In this document: positions 1-4,995 of the stretch, in pieces
Position numbering within the stretch: the first letter of the stretch is position 1
How the letters are laid out: each line of letters starts with the position of its first letter
Source: Thermotoga sp.
GTDB lineage: Bacteria > Thermotogota > Thermotogae > B3-G13
Assembly (NCBI GenBank): GCA_003641555.1
Contig: QNAT01000092.1
Span: 1 to 5,808 of the forward strand
Direction of reading: 5' to 3'
DNA length: 5,808 nucleotides
Translations under genes and position numbers: made by a program
Notes under the pieces: generated by a model
The model's input: the letters and a program-made list of their open reading frames with translations, nothing else
Database searches by the model: none
Told to the model about the DNA's origin: nothing

Positions 1-182
1 AGATACCTGTAAAATTTCATCGCATGGTCCATTTCCTCCTTTTGCTGTACCATCATCCAATTTGCAAAGCCCTTCAGATTCAGGGAATCGAAATATGCTG
101 TCATGGATAGATACAGGTATGAAGAGAACATTTCCTCATTTATCTGCTTGTTTATAGCCTCTTCGATCTTCTTACTTATCAT
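1..182 (-). CDS. ftn: Non-haem ferritin, N-terminal part (gene runs off the left edge)
   Basis: Iron-storage ferritin that oxidises Fe(II) and stores it as a mineral core in a 24-subunit cytoplasmic shell. Only the first 60 codons and two bases of the next are in the window. The protein begins [13 protein letters not shown] and continues through FSSYLYLSM to [12 protein letters not shown]. In family numbering it shows ferroxidase-centre ligands E17, E50 and H53 and the conserved Y24, at the same positions as in E. coli FtnA. The ATG at 182-180 is preceded by a good ribosome binding site (AGAGGTG, 189-195). It lies 22 bp after the fprA stop on the same strand, so it is probably the last visible gene of the perR-rbr-hrb-fprA cluster. 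There it would sequester iron that could otherwise fuel Fenton chemistry. The family call is secure. The subtype (Ftn rather than bacterioferritin) rests on the N-terminal half only. Confidence 0.9.
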   Translation of the reverse strand, partial: MISKKIEEAINKQINEEMFSSYLYLSMTAYFDSLNLKGFANWMMVQQKEEMDHAMKFYRY

Positions 183-204
183 TTTATTCACCTCTCATTC
201 GTAT

Positions 205-1389
205 TTACATTACACCTATGGAGCGATGCTCCTCTACGATTTCATTTGCCAATCTTTCCAATGCCTTGAGATCCTCTTCATCGGGATATCCCTTTACAAC
301 AACGGGCTCAAGTAGTTCAGCCTTAAGATTACCCAAAAGTCCTTTTAATTGGTCTATGAATCTTCCACCCCAACCGTAGGAACCTATGACTGAGATAAAC
401 TTCGTCTTCGGTCTAAACGCATTTGCAAGATATGCGGCATAAACTGCTTTAGGATGTGCACCAGCAAGAACCATTGGTGTTGCCATCACGACAGTTGCTG
501 CATCTACTAATGCCATTGCAAGTTCGCCTATATCATTTTTTGATAAATTGAATGGCTTAACAGTGATACCCCTCTGGATGAGCAGATCAACAAAGTAGGA
601 TACCATCTTCTCTGTACTACCGTGCATTGAAACGTAAGGAATTACAACCTCATTTTTTACTTCATCACTTATCCATTCTTTGTAAGCGTCTATAATGAAA
701 GCAGGATTTTTGTATATTGGACCATGGCTCGGCGCTATCATTTCTATTTCAAGTTCTGAGATCTTTTCGATGTTTTTCCTGATGGAAGTTCTAAAAGGCA
801 TCATTATCTCAGCGTAATACCTTTTTGCAGATTCAAGCAATTTTTCTCCCTCTTCGGCAAACAAAGAAGAAGTGGCGAGATGCGAACCAAAAAAGTCGCA
901 ACTGAAAAGAATTTTGTCTTCCATCAAGAAAGTAACCATTGTCTCTGGCCAATGTACCCATGGGGTGAATGTGAACTTCAGGGTCTTATTTCCCAATGAT
1001 AACGTATTCCCATCGTTTATCACGATAAATCTTTCATTGGGTATAAGGAGCAGATTTTTCAAGAAGTCTTTGCATTTTTCGTTGGTAATCACCCGTGCCT
1101 CGGGATACAAATCTAACATCTTCGGGATCGTGCCCGAATGATCCTGCTCCGCGTGATTCGAAATTATGTAGTCCAATTTTTCAACTCCAGGACCTTTCAA
1201 GTTCTTTATCAAATCTTCCCCTTTTGTTGGATCTACGGTATCGATGAGAGCTGTCTTTTCCGTGCCTTTTATAATATATGCGTTGTAGCTTGTCCCATCA
1301 GGCAATGGAATGAGTTCATCGAAAAATTCTCTATCCCAGTCTATTGCTCCTACAGAATATACTCCTGACTTAACTTCTCTTGTCGCCAT
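205..1389 (-). CDS. fprA: A-type flavoprotein / flavodiiron protein (O2 or NO reductase)
   Basis: A 394-residue cytoplasmic flavodiiron protein, the normal length for the two-domain class. Residues 1-245 are a metallo-beta-lactamase-like domain carrying the diiron ligands H79, E81, D83 and H84 (motif NHAEQDHSG), H146 (WVHWPET), D165 (SCDFFGSH) and H222 (APSHGP). Residues 248-390 are a flavodoxin domain with FMN phosphate loop YVSMHGSTEKM and a later SYGWGG loop. Family members reduce O2 to water, or NO to N2O, four- or two-electron style, taking electrons from rubredoxin. The gene immediately upstream encodes a flavin reductase-rubredoxin protein only 5 bp away. This is the same pairing as Moorella Hrb/FprA, which gives a likely electron donor. 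The ATG at 1389-1387 is served by GAGGAGG within the last hrb codons, implying translational coupling. Whether O2 or NO is the main substrate cannot be read from sequence; neighbouring rubrerythrin and PerR favour O2. Confidence 0.96.
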   Translation of the reverse strand: MATREVKSGVYSVGAIDWDREFFDELIPLPDGTSYNAYIIKGTEKTALIDTVDPTKGEDLIKNLKGPGVEKLDYIISNHAEQDHSGTIPKMLDLYPEARVITNEKCKDFLKNLLLIPNERFIVINDGNTLSLGNKTLKFTFTPWVHWPETMVTFLMEDKILFSCDFFGSHLATSSLFAEEGEKLLESAKRYYAEIMMPFRTSIRKNIEKISELEIEMIAPSHGPIYKNPAFIIDAYKEWISDEVKNEVVIPYVSMHGSTEKMVSYFVDLLIQRGITVKPFNLSKNDIGELAMALVDAATVVMATPMVLAGAHPKAVYAAYLANAFRPKTKFISVIGSYGWGGRFIDQLKGLLGNLKAELLEPVVVKGYPDEEDLKALERLANEIVEEHRSIGVM

Positions 1390-1394
1390 TTTGC

Positions 1395-1553
1395 CTATGC
1401 CTCCTCAAATTCTTCTTTTCCTGCACCACATACAGGACAGACCCAATCATCTGGTAATTCCTCAAAAGTGGTTCCTGGTTTAATTCCACTATCTGGATCT
1501 CCTTTCTCCGGGTCATAAACATACCCGCATACTTTACATTTATACTTTTTCAT
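1395..1553 (-). CDS. Possible free rubredoxin from an internal start within hrb
   Basis: In-frame internal ATG at 1553-1551 (M176 of the fusion) would give a 52-residue protein starting [15 protein letters not shown] and holding all four iron cysteines. That is the usual length and usual first residues of a stand-alone rubredoxin. It is preceded by AAGGAGGTG at 1559-1567, with 5 bases from the end of that string to the ATG, the strongest ribosome binding site in the window. The same bases encode the GGG linker of the fusion. What is seen is the site and the start; that it is used is inference. A small soluble rubredoxin could serve both FprA and rubrerythrin. The alternative is that the site is a relic of a gene fusion and is now only a linker. 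Confidence 0.45.
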   Translation of the reverse strand: MKKYKCKVCGYVYDPEKGDPDSGIKPGTTFEELPDDWVCPVCGAGKEEFEEA

Positions 1554-2078
1554 CTTCCCACCTCCTTTTTCATCTTCTTCAATATAGGTTGGGGCTGTTT
1601 TGGGTGCTCTTCCACGCTTGATCTCATGGTAATATGCGTATGTCATAGGCTCTTCATTGTTGATGACCTCTGCATTGGCTAATCTGCCAATGAATATGGT
1701 ATGGGTACCCGCATCGACTGTATTTACGACCTCTATCTCTAAGTATGCTGTGACATAATCCTGGGGTATTGGAACTCCTGTTACCCCTGTTTTGTAACTC
1801 ACATCCTTGAATTTATCGATTTCTTTACCAGTTTTGAAACCAAAATGGCCTATTAGTTTCAATGGTGCTTCTTTTGATAAAATTGATACCCCAAAAGCTT
1901 TACTTTTCTGAATGAATTCATGGGTCAAGTTTTGCTTGTTTATGCTAACCGCTATTGTTGGTGGCTCTGAGGTAACCTGAAATACTGTATTAGCAATTTG
2001 TCCGTTTAGTTTTCCATCCATCTTTGAAGTAACAACATACATTCCATAACCGATCTTATACAATGCTTTAGGATTCAT
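1395..2078 (-). CDS. hrb: High-molecular-weight rubredoxin: flavin reductase-like domain fused to rubredoxin
   Basis: A 227-residue, two-domain electron-transfer protein. Residues 1-165 are a flavin-reductase-like split-barrel FMN domain (typical segments [11 protein letters not shown] and [20 protein letters not shown], ending [17 protein letters not shown]). Residues 176-227 are a rubredoxin with iron ligands C181, C184 (CKVC) and C214, C217 (CPVC). The linker is EEDEKGGGK. In the Moorella Hrb family, which has this layout, NAD(P)H reduces the flavin, which reduces the rubredoxin, which supplies FprA; fprA follows here by 5 bp. The ATG at 2078-2076 has ribosome binding site GGGAGGT at 2084-2090. 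The odd point is the linker: its codons spell a strong ribosome binding site in front of M176, so a free rubredoxin may be produced as well (see the separate entry). The gap to the upstream rbr is 90 bp and contains a hairpin. Confidence 0.93.
   Translation of the reverse strand: MNPKALYKIGYGMYVVTSKMDGKLNGQIANTVFQVTSEPPTIAVSINKQNLTHEFIQKSKAFGVSILSKEAPLKLIGHFGFKTGKEIDKFKDVSYKTGVTGVPIPQDYVTAYLEIEVVNTVDAGTHTIFIGRLANAEVINNEEPMTYAYYHEIKRGRAPKTAPTYIEEDEKGGGKMKKYKCKVCGYVYDPEKGDPDSGIKPGTTFEELPDDWVCPVCGAGKEEFEEA
1559..1567 (-). promoter_or_regulatory. Internal Shine-Dalgarno site in hrb
   Basis: AAGGAGGTG on the minus strand matches the 16S rRNA 3' end across nine bases and sits five bases before an in-frame ATG. 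It is better than the site in front of the full-length hrb start (GGGAGGT). It falls exactly at the domain boundary between the flavin domain and the rubredoxin. Confidence 0.5.
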
Positions 2079-2149
2079 GTTTAACCTCCCAATACTTCTT
2101 CAATATTCTCTTGAAATGGTGAACAGGATACATCCGGACTCCCCTCGCA

Positions 2150-2168
2150 GGATAGCGAAGCACTATCC
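2150..2168 (-). repeat. Stem-loop directly after the rbr stop codon
   Basis: The minus-strand sequence GGATAGTGCTTCGCTATCC folds into a stem of up to eight pairs (one G-U) with a three-base loop. It abuts the TGA stop of rubrerythrin. No run of T follows, so it does not look like a complete intrinsic terminator. It is better read as an intercistronic mRNA processing or 3'-end stabilising structure between rbr and hrb, which could allow more rubrerythrin than downstream protein. The plus strand carries the core GCGAAGC. Confidence 0.45.
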
Positions 2169-2744
2169 TCAATAATTCTCGCTTAGGAGCTCGAAATATG
2201 CTCTTGGATGTGCACATGCGGGGCACTTCTCGGGTGGTTCGGTACCTTCATATACGTAACCGCAATTCCTGCATCTCCATTTAACGACTTTGTCTTTCTT
2301 AAAGACCCTATTCTTTTCTACGTTTTCGAGTAGAGCAAGGTATCTCTTTTCGTGTTGTCTTTCTGCGACCGCTATAGACCTGAATACTCCTGCAATAACA
2401 GGAAAACCTTCTTCTTCAGCAGTTTTGGCAAATTCGGGATACATAGTAGTATTTTCATAATGTTCACCATCTGCAGCAGCTTTCAAGTTCTCCGCTGTAG
2501 TCCCGATCACCCCGGCAGGAAAAGCAGCGTTGATCTCCACGTCTCCACCTTCGAGGAACTTAAACAGCCTTTTCGCATGTTCCTTCTCGTTGTCTGCAGT
2601 TTCAGTGAATATCGCCGCTATCTGCTCATATCCCTCTTTTCTTGCCTGTGAAGCGAAGTACGTGTATTTGTTCCTTGCCTGAGACTCCCCTATGAATGCC
2701 GTCAAAAGATTTTTCTCGGTTTTCGTACCTTTTAATACTTTCAA
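2169..2744 (-). CDS. rbr: Rubrerythrin (NADH peroxidase terminal component)
   Basis: Cytoplasmic peroxidase reducing H2O2 to water with electrons from rubredoxin or its reductase. From the chosen TTG start it is 191 residues, the length of the Desulfovibrio vulgaris protein. Residues 1-145 are a ferritin-like four-helix domain with diiron ligands E20, E53, H56, E94, E97 and the ExxH pair E128/H131. Residues 153-191 are a C-terminal rubredoxin with C158, C161, C174 and C177 ([27 protein letters not shown]). Start choice: an ATG at 2768 would add eight residues (MIKKEVLN). However, the ribosome binding site AAAGGAGG (2753-2760) lies inside those codons and is eight bases before TTG at 2744-2742, giving the normal N-terminus [13 protein letters not shown]. 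It follows perR by 65 bp on the same strand and is probably cotranscribed with it. The identity is very secure. Confidence 0.95.
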   Translation of the reverse strand: MKVLKGTKTEKNLLTAFIGESQARNKYTYFASQARKEGYEQIAAIFTETADNEKEHAKRLFKFLEGGDVEINAAFPAGVIGTTAENLKAAADGEHYENTTMYPEFAKTAEEEGFPVIAGVFRSIAVAERQHEKRYLALLENVEKNRVFKKDKVVKWRCRNCGYVYEGTEPPEKCPACAHPRAYFELLSENY

Positions 2745-2752
2745 GTTCAAAA

Positions 2753-2760
2753 CCTCCTTT
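2753..2760 (-). promoter_or_regulatory. Ribosome binding site that sets the rbr start at TTG
   Basis: AAAGGAGG on the minus strand, eight bases before the TTG at 2744. The upstream ATG at 2768 has no such site in front of it and would place this strong site inside the coding sequence. That argues for the 191-residue form. Confidence 0.75.
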
Positions 2761-2809
2761 TTTATCATGTGATAGCCTCACGTATGAATCGATCAATAGA
2801 GGCATTTTT

Positions 2810-3247
2810 TTATTTTTCATTCTTCTCACGTCCTTCTTTTTCCAAACACTCAGAACATATACCGATGATGTATACTCTTAACTCTTCGATTTTATGGCCA
2901 TCTATCGTTTTCTTCCCAACGAGTGGGCAGCCCTTAACATCGACATCGTAGATACGGCCACACTTACGACAGATGAAGTGATGATGTGGTTTCGCATTGT
3001 AATCGAAATGTGACCTTCCCCTTTCCGCCGTTATTTCCTGGATGAGGCCGTAGTTCTCCAGCAGATTCAACGTATTGTAGATCGTAGCCTGGGAGATCGT
3101 AGGAAATCTTTTCTTCAAATCATGATAGATATCTTCTGCCGTTGGATGAGTACGATTTTTATAAAGGTACTCCAGAACAGCATAACGCTGTATTGTTAAC
3201 GTGATTCCCTCCTTCTTCAGTCTATCTATTTTTTCATTTAAATCCAT
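2810..3247 (-). CDS. perR: Peroxide-responsive Fur-family repressor PerR
   Basis: A 145-residue Fur-family regulator. Residues 1-80 form the winged-helix DNA-binding domain, with recognition segment ISQATIYNTLNLLENYGLI (51-69). The rest is the dimerisation and metal domain. The regulatory-site ligands are H34, D82, H88, H90 and D101. B. subtilis PerR uses H37, D85, H91, H93 and D104, so all five are kept with a constant offset of three. The structural zinc site is C93, C96 and C131, C134. This pattern supports PerR, which is inactivated by metal-catalysed histidine oxidation, over Fur or Zur. The next genes are rbr, hrb, fprA and ftn, the expected targets. The ATG at 3247 has no ribosome binding site and lies only nine bases beyond a consensus -10, so the mRNA is probably leaderless. 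The promoter contains a PerR box, implying autoregulation. Exact sensing chemistry is not provable from sequence. Confidence 0.92.
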   Translation of the reverse strand: MDLNEKIDRLKKEGITLTIQRYAVLEYLYKNRTHPTAEDIYHDLKKRFPTISQATIYNTLNLLENYGLIQEITAERGRSHFDYNAKPHHHFICRKCGRIYDVDVKGCPLVGKKTIDGHKIEELRVYIIGICSECLEKEGREKNEK

Positions 3248-3256
3248 GATGGTTAT

Positions 3257-3285
3257 ATTATAATATTAAAATGATTATAAGTCAA
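3257..3285 (-). promoter_or_regulatory. Sigma-A promoter of the perR-rbr-hrb-fprA-ftn cluster
   Basis: On the minus strand, -35 TTGACT (3285-3280), a 17-bp spacer and -10 TATAAT (3262-3257), a near-perfect housekeeping promoter. Nine bases separate the -10 from the perR ATG, so the expected transcript start is about three bases before or at the ATG, which gives an essentially leaderless message. It overlaps the PerR box described separately. Confidence 0.85.
3266..3280. promoter_or_regulatory. PerR box (operator) in the perR promoter
   Basis: TTAAAATGATTATAA on the plus strand (TTATAATCATTTTAA on the minus strand) matches the known PerR box TTATAATnATTATAA in 13 of the 14 defined positions as a 7-1-7 inverted repeat. 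It occupies the spacer between -35 and -10, so bound repressor would block RNA polymerase. The match to consensus is seen; binding is inferred from the PerR gene it precedes. Confidence 0.75.
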
Positions 3286-3351
3286 GAGTAAATTTAAATT
3301 TGTATAGTATAATAAGATGAAATTGTCTCATTGGGGTTTTGACTTTAAGCT

Positions 3352-3477
3352 GGCATTACGAAATTTGCGTTAAGGAATTCGAGGAAAAATGTGTTAAGAA
3401 AATGATACTGTCTGAGCGAAGCGAGTCTATCATTTTTAACATTTTTACGAAGAATTTTAGCAAATTTCGTACTAGCC
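3352..3477. repeat. Long imperfect inverted repeat, MITE-like (about 126 bp)
   Basis: The ends read GGCATTACGAAATTTGC on the left and, reverse-complemented from the right, GGCTAGTACGAAATTTGC. Twelve bases, TACGAAATTTGC, are identical in the two arms (3357-3368 and 3460-3471). Inner blocks AAAAATG, TTAA and AAATGATA also pair, so the whole element can fold into one long hairpin around a centre containing TGAGCGAAGCGAGT. It interrupts a copy of the dispersed hairpin repeat: TTGACTTT lies at 3339-3346 on the left and TTGATTTT at 3478-3485 on the right, a possible 8-bp duplicated target with one change. It has no coding capacity. Nature as a mobile element is inference from this structure. Confidence 0.6.
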
Positions 3478-3530
3478 TTGATTTTTTCTTTGGTTCGTTT
3501 CTTTTGTATCAAGACAAAAGAAATGAACAT
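3478..3530 (+). repeat. Dispersed hairpin repeat, copy 1
   Basis: A 53-bp repeat, 50 of 53 bases identical to copy 2 at 3661-3713 in the same orientation. Positions 3493-3528 form a 15-bp stem with loop ATCAAG (arms GTTCGTTTCTTTTGT and ACAAAAGAAATGAAC, one G-T pair at 3497/3524). Further repeat sequence (TTGGGGTTTTGACTTT) is found at 3331-3346, separated from this part by the long inverted repeat. Confidence 0.8.
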
Positions 3531-3652
3531 AAAGGAGTATTGCAAAACAAAGGTATTTGAAAATAGAAAGTTAAGATACAATCGTTTCAAAAAATCGTAG
3601 GGACAGGTTTTCAGACCGTTGACAATTGATCCACAAAAGACAGTGTATCCCG

Positions 3653-3713
3653 TTGAGGTTTTGACTTTTTCTTTGGTTCATTTCTTTTGTATCAAGACAA
3701 AAGAAACGAACAT
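3653..3713 (+). repeat. Dispersed hairpin repeat, copy 2 (uninterrupted)
   Basis: An uninterrupted copy beginning TTGAGGTTTTGACTTT at 3653. The hairpin at 3676-3711 has arms GTTCATTTCTTTTGT and ACAAAAGAAACGAAC and the same ATCAAG loop. Two of its three differences from copy 1 fall in one base pair (A3680/C3707 against G3497/T3524). It lies 74 bp past the stop of the membrane-protein gene, so in the minus-strand transcript it could act as a 3'-end stabilising or termination structure. It has no T-run after the stem. Confidence 0.8.
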
Positions 3714-3786
3714 GAATTGGTGGAACAAAAATGAATGACCATCATGGATCAAAAACGGATCGACATTTTACAAAATACAAATTACT

Positions 3787-4086
3787 TTACACTTTAACCT
3801 TTTTGACAAAGCCTCTTATTATCACATAACTGCCTATACCGATCAATGAAAGTCCCAGGATCAAATGCCATTCCATATGAAATAACAAAGCACAGAACAA
3901 TAATGTCCCTATAATGATCGTTCCGATGCCGGAGTTTAAACGAGAATTTACCATCTCACCAATGCCCAATGCCACTATTATCAATGGCCAGGATTTACCC
4001 CAACCAACGAGATTGAGTTGGTTCAACATCAAAAGAACACCAATGGTAAATAACAATATGCCACCAATACTAAACTTCTTTTTCAC
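3787..4086 (-). CDS. Small four-helix membrane protein, LiaI/LiaF N-terminal-like (DUF5668 type)
   Basis: A 99-residue hydrophobic protein with four predicted membrane segments at about 7-26, 33-48, 53-71 and 74-92, a basic MKKK start and a basic KKVKV end. The pattern of glycine-rich helices (GILLFTIGVLLMLNQL, then WGKSWPLIIVALGIGEM) resembles the LiaI/LiaF-type transmembrane domain found in small proteins and at the N-terminus of cell-envelope stress regulators. No soluble regulatory domain follows, so it is the domain alone. It starts at GTG (4086-4084) with AAAGGAG at 4093-4099. It sits 18 bp after era, apparently as the last gene of the cdd-era operon. A link to Era function is not implied by the sequence. 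The family resemblance is moderate and the specific role is unknown. Confidence 0.75.
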   Translation of the reverse strand: MKKKFSIGGILLFTIGVLLMLNQLNLVGWGKSWPLIIVALGIGEMVNSRLNSGIGTIIIGTLLFCALLFHMEWHLILGLSLIGIGSYVIIRGFVKKVKV

Positions 4087-4104
4087 CTTTTACTCCTTTA
4101 TACA

Positions 4105-4995
4105 TTACTCGACTTCTACAATAGAACGGATGAAGGTATCCTTTTCTCTCCATTTTTCTTTTACTTTAACCTTTAGATCTAAAAACACCCTTTTTCCTAA
4201 AGAGTACTCTATATCTTCTCTTGCTGCAGTTCCTATTCGCTTTATCATCCTTCCATTTTTCCCAATAATTATACCACGCTGTGATTTTCTTTCGACAAAA
4301 ATAAGGGCATATATAACATATACGTTTTCCTTTTCTTCTATATCTTCTACTCTAACTGCTACAGAATGGGGTATCTCTTCTCCCGTAAATCGCATCACCT
4401 TTTCACGTATCAATTCACTTATGATAAAAACGATAGAAGCATCTACAGTAGTATTCGGAGGATAAAGAGGAGGAGATAGAGGAAGATATGCTACCAGATC
4501 TTCTAATAATTTACTTAATCCCGTCCCTTTCAAGGCGGATATGTAATGTATTTTTTCGAGTTTGAGGGATTTACTCATGTGTCTTTCAAGAATGTTCAAT
4601 TTATCTTCTCCCTTTACAGCATCTATCTTGTTTATGACGAGAAATTTAGGAGTATCCACTTTTTTCAATTCATCCACTATATAGACCTCTGCTTTGCTCA
4701 GTCCATATTGAGCATCCAGCATTAACAATATGAGGTCATTCCCGTATATTGCATTTCTCGTAACCTTCATCACATATTTATCCAATTTGTTCAGAGGTTT
4801 ACGGAAACCAGGTGTATCCACGAATATAATCTGAGCATTATCGAGAGACAATATGCATCTGATTACATTTTGAGTGGTATGAGGCTTAGGAGAGACTATC
4901 GTTACTTTCTTACCAATGAAGTTATTTATCAATGTGGATTTTCCAACATTCGGTTTTCCTATCAAACTCACTATACCAGAACGATGCTCATTCAT
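4105..4995 (-). CDS. era: GTPase Era, 30S ribosome assembly factor
   Basis: A 296-residue essential GTPase that binds 16S rRNA near its 3' end and checks small-subunit maturation. The GTPase domain (about 1-175) has G1 GKPNVGKST (13-21), the switch TTQ (40-42), G3 DTPG (60-63), G4 NKID (122-125) and G5 SALKG (153-157). A C-terminal KH domain (about 200-285) has the RNA-binding loop IIGKNG (243-248) followed by RMIKRIGTAARE. Length is normal for the family. The ATG at 4995 overlaps the end of cdd by 8 bp; its ribosome binding site GGAGG is inside cdd codons, so the two are likely translationally coupled. This cdd-era adjacency is common in Firmicutes and Thermotogota. All motifs are intact, so the gene should be functional. 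Confidence 0.97.
   Translation of the reverse strand: MNEHRSGIVSLIGKPNVGKSTLINNFIGKKVTIVSPKPHTTQNVIRCILSLDNAQIIFVDTPGFRKPLNKLDKYVMKVTRNAIYGNDLILLMLDAQYGLSKAEVYIVDELKKVDTPKFLVINKIDAVKGEDKLNILERHMSKSLKLEKIHYISALKGTGLSKLLEDLVAYLPLSPPLYPPNTTVDASIVFIISELIREKVMRFTGEEIPHSVAVRVEDIEEKENVYVIYALIFVERKSQRGIIIGKNGRMIKRIGTAAREDIEYSLGKRVFLDLKVKVKEKWREKDTFIRSIVEVE

Larger units (their letters stand above)
3286..3786. other. Gene-free region made of nested repeats
   Basis: No credible gene. Apparent open frames here run through palindromes on both strands and match no family. The region contains a long imperfect inverted repeat (3352-3477) that splits a dispersed repeat, and two hairpin-repeat copies (3478-3530 and 3661-3713). 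Between them, 3534-3652 is AT-rich unique sequence with a short CGTAGGGACAGGTTTTCAGA motif at 3597-3616 that forms a weak hairpin with the following CCGT. The stretch 3721-3786 is the 3' flank of the membrane-protein gene and shows no T-tailed terminator. Confidence 0.7.

Noticed and set aside
2764..2812. Hairpin with GCCTC/GAGGC arms followed on the plus strand by a run of T, like a terminator
   Set aside because: Only five pairs with a loop of about 19 bases, and there is no plus-strand gene to terminate. On the minus strand the T-run is on the wrong side, so it would not stop perR-rbr readthrough.
3204..3215. Strong GGAGG-type ribosome binding site inside perR (codons 11-14)
   Set aside because: No ATG, GTG or TTG follows at a usable distance, and starting there would remove part of the DNA-binding domain. 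The purines are explained by codons for KKEG.
3339..3590. Open frames on both strands of about 73 and 81 residues across the intergenic palindrome
   Set aside because: They read through the long inverted repeat and the hairpin repeat, match no family, have no convincing ribosome binding sites and mirror each other because of the palindrome.
3597..3620. GTAGGGACAGGT motif with partial complement ACCGT
   Set aside because: The stem is only about five pairs with a bulge. It may be a decayed repeat, but nothing here supports a functional element.
3331..3720. CRISPR array, considered because of repeated palindromic units
   Set aside because: There are only two clean copies with unequal spacing of about 180 bp, no regular spacers and no cas genes. 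A dispersed hairpin repeat explains it.
3914..4465. Plus-strand open frame of 183 residues opposite era and the membrane-protein gene
   Set aside because: It lies antisense to two well-supported genes, has no family features and no start signal.
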